A stretch of 12,284 nt of DNA from Scatosoma sp045128055. GTDB lineage: Bacteria > Bacillota > Clostridia > Christensenellales > Borkfalkiaceae. This document shows positions 1 through 9,200 of the stretch, in pieces. The notes under the pieces were generated by a model. The model was not told where the DNA came from. It made no database searches and saw only the letters and a list, made by a program, of their open reading frames with translations. The translations under genes and the position numbers were made by a program. Each line of letters starts with the position of its first letter. The first letter of the stretch is position 1. The stretch spans positions 1 to 12,284 of the forward strand of contig JBGVRC010000137.1 of assembly GCA_045128055.1 (NCBI GenBank), written 5' to 3'.

Positions 1-1442
1 TCGACGGGGCAAAGAACGCAACGCAGGAAGAATTAAAGGCGGCGGCGGACGCGCAAGAAGCAAATCCCCAAGGCTTGGTATTCCCGAAAGATTTTTCGTC
101 GGTTTACAGCACGGAAAAGGGTGCGGTAGCTTATAACTCGGTGGACGGCTTAATCTTCTATGCGGAAAACCAAATCGTCGGCAGAGAAAAAGGCAATCCT
201 TCGTACGGCGTAACCTTTAACGTTCCCGAAGGGAAAACGGTGGATTTGGCGGAATTGACGACGCTGAATATTACCTTGCAAAACTTCGGCTACGCGGAAA
301 ATTTGACGGTACGTATTTATAACGATATCGGTATTCCCGTAACGGCAAACTTGAAGATTGCAAAGCAAATGAAGGATAGCAAGACGTACACGGCAAACTT
401 GTACGGTAAGTACGGTATGGAAGGTACGCTTTCCAAAATCGAAATACGTTATAACTCCGTCGGGGTGGACAACGCGATTTTGATTAAAAACGTGGAAATG
501 ACGTCCTTTGTTCCTTACGACATCGTAGGTATCAACTTCAACGATAAATATTGCTTTGGCTTGTCTTCCACGGAAAACGTAACGGTAATGTTTGACAGCA
601 ACCGAGAAGGTACGTTGTTCAACGTATCGGAAAGCGGCGCAAGCGTAACTTCCGAAGATAGATTGTACGACGCGACTTCGGACGGCTACGGCGTGGCTAC
701 GTTGCAATATTATTTGTATCCCGATTCGGAAATCACCGCGGTGAACGTAGAATATAAAGTGAACGGAGCGTTTACTTCCGTTTATACGTATGCTTTGGAT
801 ACCGAAAAGAAAGGGGTGGCAAACAGCTTGACCTTGCCGTTCAACTTAAATGAACGCGGCTATGTAAAAGCAATCCGCTTGACCTTCGAAGGCACGGGCA
901 GAGTGCTTATTAAGAGCATTGATTACGGTATCGGCGAAGGCGGCTTGCCTTATTATCAATCGTACGACGACGTATATAAGAGCTGGGATTGGGAGCTTAC
1001 GAGCACCTATCAATACGACAGCGTTTTGAAGGCTTCCGTATTTACGAAAGATCCCGCGCGTCCCGACTTGAACTTCTCGATATACATCGGTTTGTCTACG
1101 TTGCTGAGCGAACATCTTTCCATTCCCCATACGACGAAGAACGTATTGGTGACGGAAACGACGAAAATTAAGCTTGTATATCAAAACAGAACGACGGTAG
1201 ATAAGATTAACTTGATTGCGGGCTTCGCTCGTTCGGACATCGGCAACCCCGATACGGACGGCAAACCGTTCGCTGAATACTACGATTGCCCGATTGACAG
1301 CCAAATGCAAGACTACGAATGGTCTGTTTTGACGCTGGACGTACCTACGACCCGCGTTGGCGACTATTTGGGTAAGATTAACATTGGATTTACCGGAAAG
1401 GAAATTGCCATTCGCGCGATTTCGATTGAAACGGGGGTATAA
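1..1442 (+). CDS. Secreted or surface protein with three CBM-like beta-sandwich domains (5' end missing)
   Basis: The reading frame is open from the left edge (first full codon at base 3) to TAA at 1440-1442, so the gene starts outside the window. The TTG at 75 has no ribosome binding site and is not a credible start. An Ala/Glu/Gln-rich helical piece comes first, then three successive beta-rich domains of about 145-165 residues, roughly bases 75-515, 512-950 and 950-1439. Each ends in a similar strand pair: 'LSKIEIRYNS..ILIKNVEM', 'VKAIRLTFEG..VLIKSIDYG' and 'LGKINIGFTG..IAIRAISIE'. That alternating pattern, with many Tyr, Thr and Asn, is typical of galactose-binding-like or carbohydrate-binding beta-sandwiches. 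No catalytic motif is visible. If there is an enzyme or a signal peptide it lies upstream. The stop is 2 bases before the lipoprotein start, so the two genes are almost certainly co-transcribed and probably translationally coupled. That it is extracellular and binds glycan is inference. Confidence 0.75.
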   Translation, partial: DGAKNATQEELKAAADAQEANPQGLVFPKDFSSVYSTEKGAVAYNSVDGLIFYAENQIVGREKGNPSYGVTFNVPEGKTVDLAELTTLNITLQNFGYAENLTVRIYNDIGIPVTANLKIAKQMKDSKTYTANLYGKYGMEGTLSKIEIRYNSVGVDNAILIKNVEMTSFVPYDIVGINFNDKYCFGLSSTENVTVMFDSNREGTLFNVSESGASVTSEDRLYDATSDGYGVATLQYYLYPDSEITAVNVEYKVNGAFTSVYTYALDTEKKGVANSLTLPFNLNERGYVKAIRLTFEGTGRVLIKSIDYGIGEGGLPYYQSYDDVYKSWDWELTSTYQYDSVLKASVFTKDPARPDLNFSIYIGLSTLLSEHLSIPHTTKNVLVTETTKIKLVYQNRTTVDKINLIAGFARSDIGNPDTDGKPFAEYYDCPIDSQMQDYEWSVLTLDVPTTRVGDYLGKINIGFTGKEIAIRAISIETGV

Positions 1443-1444
1443 TT
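1433..1444 (+). promoter_or_regulatory. Ribosome binding site of the lipoprotein gene, inside the upstream CDS
   Basis: GGGGG at 1433-1437 lies 7 bases before the ATG at 1445 and within the last codons of the preceding gene. It is an atypical, G-only Shine-Dalgarno site. Its position across the stop codon fits coupled translation of the two genes. Confidence 0.5.
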
Positions 1445-3193
1445 ATGAAAAAGCAAGCATTAAAGAAATCTATTTGCTTACTGATTGCGGGATTGATGAT
1501 TTTCTCGGCGAGCGCTTGCGGCGGGGAAAATACGGGCGGAACTACCGACAGCTCGGTAGGGACGCCGATAAGGCCGAATAGACCGAGCAAGCCCGAAGAT
1601 ACGCTTTCGGCAAAGGGCAATCCTTTGTTCGACGGCGTCAGCTCCGCTCCGTATACGACGGAAGATTATACCTTTACGACGATATACGCGGACGGAACGG
1701 ATAAGGTATTGCCCAAATACAATAAGGACAATCCGCAGGAAAACGGTTTTGTAAAATACGACATCAACAGCAACATCAAGGATAAAAATTACTTGAAGCT
1801 TACCGTGGAAACGGACGTTGACTTGGTTGGGTATATCCATTATGAAAAGAACGGCGATTCGTCCGTAACCAACTCCGAAAAGTTCTTCATTTCCGCGGGC
1901 AGTACGGAATTTTGCACCTTCTTGGACGCGTTCCGCGTCGGCGCGCAGGGCGCGTACCAAAAGACGATTTTGTACGTTACCTTCCAAAACGTAGACGCAA
2001 CGAAGGTGGGTACGTTCAAGTTCGTTTCGGCGGGTATTTCCGATCGCACGATGAACACCGTGGACGAATGGTACATAAGCGACGGCTCTTCTGTTTTGGG
2101 TACTTCCCCGTACTACGGCGGCTGTATTACCTATTTTGAAAAGCTGGAAGAAGACGTTTACGAATATATGGACAGCGACGGTAATATTTGCATTGACAAA
2201 GACGTCGACCCCGACTTTGTACAGCAGGTAGGCAGCAGCAAGGTAAACTTGGTAAATATTTACGACCTTGGTCGAGAAATTCAGCCTTCCTATTATTTGA
2301 ACGTAACGGAAAAGAACGGGTACGAACCTGATTACGACCCCGAAGACACCGATTCTTACTATCAAGGGCATACGGAAACGGGTAAACCTATCTATAACCC
2401 GATTCAATGCGGCGACTTCGGCGGACATACCCCGCAAATCATCGATTACGAATACGCAAGCGATAAGCTGTACGTGAAGATGAAGGGGCAAGAATGGTTC
2501 TTCTACACCAACATTCAAGCAAACGGCTATATGGAAGTAACCTATTACTTTGATGAAAGCGGCGCTTTGATGGTAGAAAACGCATACACCGATTTCTCGC
2601 AATTCTCGGGCGTGGACGAAATCTCCATTTCCTTGCAGGAAACGCCTGCGACCTATTTCGCGTATCCTTTAAATTATTTCTATTGCGAAACTAAGCAAGG
2701 TATTATTTTCGATAAGGAAACGGCGGAACAAAACGGCAGATCGGAAGTAAAATCGAGTAAAACGCAAACGGTTGGCGGGGATTATTTCTATATCTTAAAC
2801 GGTAAGATGGTCAACGGCGGTTGGTGCGCGTTTGTAAACGAAAATAAATGGGGGGTAGGTATTTGTTTGCCGAATGCGGATAAATACGTAGCTTCCCGCG
2901 GTCGTAAATCGAACAGCTATTTCCAAGAAGAAGCAAACCGTAAATATCACGAAGGATATTTCGCGTTTGACGAATCGGAGCTTGTACCCAGCTATTCTAC
3001 GATCAATTACAGCTATATCAATCCCGGCATTCAGCGTAAAATGATCGATTTCGTACCGCTCGAATACACCTATGCGTTGTATATCGGCGATACGGACGAA
3101 ATGAAACAGGTATTTACGGGATTGCAAAAAGACGGCATTCTTACCAACGCTTCTTTAACGAAAACAGACGAAAGCGTTTGGCCTAAAAAATAA
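1445..3193 (+). CDS. Putative secreted lipoprotein, 582 aa, of a probable carbohydrate-related family
   Basis: The N-terminus is a lipoprotein signal: MKKQ..KK, a hydrophobic stretch at about residues 10-22, then 'SASAC' with the likely lipidated Cys25. The -3 position is Ala rather than the usual Leu, so the lipobox is slightly weak. A Gly/Ser/Pro/Asn linker follows to about residue 55. Residues about 65-195 form a beta-sandwich-like domain similar in texture to the domains of the upstream protein. The rest is a large beta-rich region with notable motifs: 'NIYDLGREIQPSYY' (271-284), 'NPIQCGDFGGH' (318-328), 'GGWCAFV' (W460) and 'WGVGICLP' (469-476). In my memory, motifs like D-GR--Q-SYY, NP-Q-GD and WGVG--P recur together in secreted proteins of polysaccharide-degrading bacteria, but I cannot name the family or a reaction. 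It would be anchored to the outer face of the membrane. An alternative is a solute-binding protein, but the beta-rich make-up argues against an ABC-type periplasmic fold. Confidence 0.85.
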   Translation: MKKQALKKSICLLIAGLMIFSASACGGENTGGTTDSSVGTPIRPNRPSKPEDTLSAKGNPLFDGVSSAPYTTEDYTFTTIYADGTDKVLPKYNKDNPQENGFVKYDINSNIKDKNYLKLTVETDVDLVGYIHYEKNGDSSVTNSEKFFISAGSTEFCTFLDAFRVGAQGAYQKTILYVTFQNVDATKVGTFKFVSAGISDRTMNTVDEWYISDGSSVLGTSPYYGGCITYFEKLEEDVYEYMDSDGNICIDKDVDPDFVQQVGSSKVNLVNIYDLGREIQPSYYLNVTEKNGYEPDYDPEDTDSYYQGHTETGKPIYNPIQCGDFGGHTPQIIDYEYASDKLYVKMKGQEWFFYTNIQANGYMEVTYYFDESGALMVENAYTDFSQFSGVDEISISLQETPATYFAYPLNYFYCETKQGIIFDKETAEQNGRSEVKSSKTQTVGGDYFYILNGKMVNGGWCAFVNENKWGVGICLPNADKYVASRGRKSNSYFQEEANRKYHEGYFAFDESELVPSYSTINYSYINPGIQRKMIDFVPLEYTYALYIGDTDEMKQVFTGLQKDGILTNASLTKTDESVWPKK

Positions 3194-3194
3194 A

Positions 3195-3208
3195 GGGGGA
3201 ATAAAAGA
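3195..3208 (+). promoter_or_regulatory. Ribosome binding site of the giant surface protein
   Basis: GGGGGA at 3195-3200 is 8 bases before the ATG at 3209 and starts 2 bases after the lipoprotein stop. It supports this start. The 15-base gap leaves no room for a promoter or terminator, so the gene is read from the upstream transcript. Confidence 0.65.
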
Positions 3209-6200
3209 ATGAAAAAATTTACGAAAAGCATTTTGACAGGGCTTTGCGCGGTAGTTGGTCTGTCCGCAGGCGCGGCGGTGTGCACCCTTCCCGCGCAGGT
3301 TGACGTGGAAACGGCGTACGCGCAAGCTTCGTACACGACCAAAGACGTCGCGATGCTTGGTAGCGTAGCGGGTTGGTACGGCAACGGTAACGGTGAACTC
3401 CGCATTACGCTCGGCGAATGTGATTGGGCAGGCGAATCCGGGCAAAAATCTTTTGATACGACGTTAGGGTTGGGCGATTTGCCGACCTTGTTGAAAAATT
3501 TGGATTTCTTCAACCACATTGAAGTGGGCGGAAAGACCTTGGCGGAATGGGGCTGTACGAGTTGTTACGACAATATTTATTGGTTGAACTCGGGTGAACC
3601 TAAATACACCATTGTGCTTCCCATTGCGATGGGTTCTGAAAATATGGCGGCGGCAACGGCGGCAGGCGTGGGCGGCGGCTCCCGCTTGACGATTAAAGAA
3701 GGCGCGCTTATCCCCAGCTATGGCTATTTGACGGGTACGAGTACCTTGGTATATCGCGCGGGCTGCGATTACGTTACGATGGATTCGAGCGTAGCGTACG
3801 GCATTGTAGCGTACGGTAAAACGGAAGTAGAGTCCATTCAATACGTAACGGGTTGGGATTCCACCTATAATAACGCATATTTTGGCGTTTCCTTGAAAGG
3901 GGACGACTACGCGGGCAACGGTACGCAAACGGAAAGACATCCCGATTATTATTCGGACGTTTACACGACGAACCATTATTCCAACAAAATTACGGTAGAC
4001 GGTGAAGGCGGTAAAGCGGAAAGCTACGGCTTGTTCAACCTTGGCGAAAAAGGCAAGGGGTATTACTCCTTTGTTTGGCGCGCAATGGAAGAAGAAAGCG
4101 AAGAAATTTTCATTCCCGCGGGAACGCTTTTCCCTTCGTACGCTATGAAAAACTTGTTTGACGTAAACGGCAACCCCGTTTATATTATGTACGAAACGCA
4201 ATCGGACGTTACGTTCTATAAACAAGCGGACGGCACGTGGCAAAAACCGATGGTCGAAAAGCAAACGGACGTTACTTCGGCGTTTGTGAGCGGTTCGGAC
4301 GCGGATAATTTCACGGTGATTAAGCTGGCTACGCACGATTATCCCGACAGCTTGGATAATTACGGCGGCGACTTTGTCACCACGAAGTCTGTTTTGACAA
4401 ACAGCAACTTCTATTCGCACGTACTTATCGACGGCGTAGCGCTTGGCTCGACGAACGAAGCATACTTAAATATTTGGGGCAACAAGGGCGCAATCGGTTT
4501 CCGTACCAGCAACGGTACGTTGACGAGCGAAATTACGATTTTGGCAGGCTGTCAAATTCCTTCGTACGCAATGCTTTCGACGGGCGAAAGAGTAAGCTAC
4601 GTGACGACGAAGGATATTACCTTCGTTAAGAACGGCGCAGGCGAATGGGTGGAAAAATCCGTGGGCTTTGCGGACTACGTAGCGGCGGCAAAGGCTGAAA
4701 TTCAAGCGTATAACGCAGAAGAAGGCTTGTACCGTGAAGCGGAAGCAACGCAAAGAGCGGAAATCGTTGCAAAAGCATTGGCAGCGCTTGACAATGCAAC
4801 GACCGAACAAGCGGTTGATAATATCGTAACCAACGCAAAGGTAGACATCAATATGTTGAAGACGGCGGCTTGGTACGAAGCGCAAGAACGCGCAGAAGAG
4901 CTGGAAGCTTTAAGAGCGGACGCTCTCGCTCAAATAAAAGCGTATAGAGCGGACGAAACGTATTTTGAAGAACAAATCGCGGAACGCAACAACATTTTTG
5001 TTCACGCGGATGGTGAACTGATTGCTGATAACAACGAAGACGAAATTGCGACAACGGTAGAAAACGTCAAAACGATGTTGGATAAGGTTTTGACCAAGGC
5101 GCAAGTTATCGAAAGCGCGAAGGCCGAGCTTGACGCGTACAAAGCGGAAGAAGGCTTGTTCTTGGAAGAACAGGCGGCGGAAAGAGCGGCAATCGTAGCG
5201 CAAGCAAAGGCAACGATTGACAACGCGGCTACGCAAACGGCTGTAAACGGAGCGGTTGCAAACGCGAAAGCGGCTATCGATGGGTTGACGTTGGCGGTAG
5301 AAGTGTACGTAACGGAAGATACGGCTATGTTGGCGCGTATCGCAGGCTGGCACGGCAACGGTAATTTTGAAATCAGAATTACGTTAAGCAACGCGGATTG
5401 GACGGAAGAAGGACAAAAGTCGTACAACGGCGAGCTTGCGAAGCTCCTTACGAAGTTAGACTTCTTCAACCATATCAAACTTGGCGAAAAGACGTTGGCG
5501 GAATGGGGCTGCACGGCTTGCTACGACAATATTTATTGGTTGAACGACGGCGAGCCCGATTACAATATTAGAATTCCCCTTGCTATGAGCAAAGAAAATA
5601 TGGACGCGGCAAGCGCGGCGGGTATCGGCGCGAATACGCCCGTAACCATTTTGGAAGGCGCGCTTATTCCCAGCTACGGGTATTTGTCGCAAACGGGTAA
5701 CGTAGTATACAGCGCAGGCTGCGATTACGTTTCCATCGTTTCGGGTAAGGCGTATGGCATCGAAGCAACGGCAAAGACGGAAGTGGAAAGCGTGAAATAC
5801 GTACAAATCCACGACGGCAGCTGCGGATACTTCGGTATTTCCTTCGTTGGCGACGACTACCTTGGCGACGGCACGCAGCTTGAAATCAATCCTAATTACA
5901 GCTTTGACAACCTATTTACCGACAAAGTTTTGGTAAACGGCGAAGCAGGTAAAGTAAGATATTACGGCTTGTTCAACTTGGGCGCGAACGGCGCAGGCTA
6001 TTATGCGTTCCAAATCTTAGTACCCGAAGAAGAAATCGTATCCATCACTATTCCCGCAGGTACGAGATTCCCGACCCGCGCGATGACGACTTTATTTGCT
6101 GTAAACGGCAACCCCGTTTATATTATGTACGAAGTGGAAACGGAAGTCACCCTTTACAAGACGGAAAACGGCTACGTTTCTTATGAAGAAGCGGCTTTGG

Positions 6201-9200
6201 CGGAAATTGAAAACTATAAAGCAGGTATGTTCCGTGAAGCGGAAGAAGGACAAAGATTGGCAATCGTAGCCGAAGCGAAAGAAGCGCTTGCAAACGCGGC
6301 GGATAAAGCGGCTATGGAAGCAATCGTAGCGGCGGCAAAGGCTGAAATCGATTTGTTGAAGACGGCTGGGCAATATGCTGACGAAGAAAACGCAGCGCTT
6401 GCGGCGGCAAAAGAAAACGCAGCGGTTGAACTGGATTTATATAAAGCAAACGAAGAATATTACGAAGAACAAAGCGCGCAACGCGCGGCAATTATTGAAG
6501 CGGCGCTCGCGACTATTAAAGACGCGATGGACGTTGACAGCGTTACGGCAATCGTAGCGGAAGCGAAAGCGGAAATCGACGCGCTTGTAACCAAGACGGC
6601 TATCGTAGAAAGCGCAAAGGCTGAACTTGACGCGTATAAAGCGGAAGACGGCTATTTCCTTGAAGAACAAGCGGCGCAAAGAGCGGCAATCGTAGCGCAA
6701 GCGAAGACGGCGATTGATAACGCGGCTACGCAAACGGCTGTAAACGAAGCGGTTGCAAACGCGAAAGCGGCTATCGATAAATTGATGGCGGCTTCGGAAG
6801 TTTACGTGACGGAAGACGTAGTATTCTTGGGTCGTGTAAACGGCTGGTACGGTAACGGTAACTTTGAAATCAGAATTACGTTAAGCAACGCGGACTGGAC
6901 GGAAGAAGGTCAAAAGACGTACGATGGCGAGCTTGCGCAACTTCTTACCAAGTTGGATTTCTTCAACCATATCAAGCTTGGCGAAAAGACTTTGGCTGAA
7001 TGGGGCTGTACGGCTTGCTATGACAACATTTATTGGTTGAATAACGGCGAACCCGATTATACCATTATGATTCCCCTTGCTATGGGTAAGGATAATATGG
7101 ACGCGGCAAGCGCGGCAGGTATCGGCGCGAATATGCCCATCACGATTTTGGCGGGCGCGCTTATTCCCAGCTACGGTTATTTGACGAAGACGGGCAACGT
7201 AGTATACAGCGCGGCGCTCGATTACGTATCTTCCACAACGGACAAAGCGTACGGCGTTCAATCGATTGCAAAGACGGAAGTGGAAGGCTTGAAGTACGTG
7301 CAAGGCCACGACGGCACTTGCGGATACCTTGGCGTTTCCTTGGTTGGCGACGACTACCTTGGCGACGGTACGCAGCTTGAAATCAATACGAATTACAATT
7401 TTGAAAACAGCTTTGTTGAACGTATCTTGGTAAACGGCGAAGCGGGCAAAGTAGCGTATTACGGTTTGTTCAACTTGGGCGAAGCGGGCGTAGGTTACTA
7501 TGCGTTCCAAATCTTCGTTCCCGAAGAAGAAATCGTATCCATCACCATTCCCGCAGGTACGAGATTCCCTACCCGCGCGATGACGAACTTGTTTGTTGTA
7601 AACGGCAACCCCGTTTATACGATGTACGAAGTGGAAACGGAAATCACCCTTTATAGATCGGAAAACGGTTTTGAAGGCTATATCGTAGCGGCTTTGGCGG
7701 AAGTAGAAAACTACAAAGCGGGTATGTTCCGTGAAGCGGAAGAAGGGCAAAGATTGGCGATTGTTGCCGAAGCAAAAGAAAGACTTTTGGCGGCAACCGA
7801 ACAAGCGGAAATGGAAGCAATCGTAGCGGAAACCAAAGCGGCGATTGACGAATTGAAGACGGCAGGCGAATATGCGGACGAAGAAAACGCGTCGCTTGCG
7901 GATAAAAAGCTTCAAGCTATCGTGGAAATAGAAGTATACAAAGCAGACGAAGCGTATTTTGAAGCGGAAAGCGCACAACGCGCAGAAATTATTGCAGGCG
8001 CGGTAGAAACGATTAAAGCTTGCACGGAAGAAGCGGACGTAGCTGCTTGCGTGAAGCAAGCGAAAGCGGCGATCGACGAGCTTGTAACCAAGACTTCTAT
8101 CGTGGACGCGGCAAAGGCTGAACTTGACGCGTATAAAGCGGACGTTACGCCTGCCGACAAGGCGACGGAAAGAACGGCGATTGTAGAAAGCGCGCAAGCA
8201 ACGATTGAAAATGCAACGTCGCAAGAAGCGGTAAGCGCGGCGGTTGCAGCGGCGAAGAAAGACATCGACAGATTGTTGACGGTAGTGGACGGTTATACGG
8301 AAGTAGACGTGGCGTTTATTGCAAGAATCGGCGATTATTACGACAACGGTAACTTCATTTTACAAATCACGTTTGGTCAAGCGGACTGGTCGAGTAAAAT
8401 GGTAGGCGTGGAATACAGCGGCGATTTGCAAATGTTGTTTGAAGAGCTTGGCTTCTTCGATCACGTCAAGGTTGGCGAAAAGACGTTGAGAGAGCTTGGT
8501 TGCGTAGCGTTCTACGACAATAAGCTTGACTTTGATTTGAGCGAACCCGACCGTATGATTACCTTCCACCTTTCGATGGGCGCGGATAATTTGGCGGCGG
8601 CTATTGAAAACTACGGTTTCTCGAAGACTGCTCCTATCACCATTATGGAAGGCGCGCTTATTCCCGGCTATACGTATTTGATGGAAGGCAACGAGCTTGT
8701 ATATCGCGCAGGTTGCGATTACGTAACGACCACTTCGACGGTGGCGTTCGGCTTTGAAGCGGCGGCGTCGACGCAGGTGGAAAGCGTGAAGTACGTACAA
8801 GGCTTTGACGGCACTTGCGGATATTTCGGTATTTCCTTCGTTGGCGACGACTACCTTGGCGACGGTACGCAGTTGGATATTAACCAAAACTATTATTACG
8901 ATTATAAGTTCTCCGACCTTATCTTGGTAAACGGCGAAACGGGTAAAGTAGGCTATTACGGCTTATTCAACTTGGGCGAAGCGGGCGTAGGTTACTATGC
9001 GTTCCAAATCTTCGTTGCAGAAGAAGACCTTGTATCCATCACCATTCCCGCAGGTACGAGATTCCCTACCCGCGCGATGACCGATTTGTACGAAATTAAC
9101 GGCAACCCCGTTTATATCATGTACGAAGTGAGCAAGGAAATCACCCTTTACAAGACGGAAAACGGCTTTGCTTCTTACGCAGACTTCGCGGCGGAAGAAC

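Noticed and set aside
75..77. TTG codon as the start of the first gene
   Set aside because: No Shine-Dalgarno sequence precedes it, the frame is open to the left edge, and the protein has no signal peptide from here although its domains look extracellular.
1478..2602. Minus-strand open frame of 374 codons opposite the lipoprotein gene
   Set aside because: It is the shadow of a gene with a convincing signal peptide, ribosome site and operon spacing. The antisense product has no recognisable domain.
6881..8224. Long minus-strand open frame of 447 codons opposite modules 3 and 4
   Set aside because: It lies wholly inside the repeat-rich surface gene, has a basic, Arg/Phe-rich make-up typical of the antisense of GAA/GCG/AAA-rich coding sequence, and similar frames appear opposite other modules. 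No ribosome site or family resemblance is seen.
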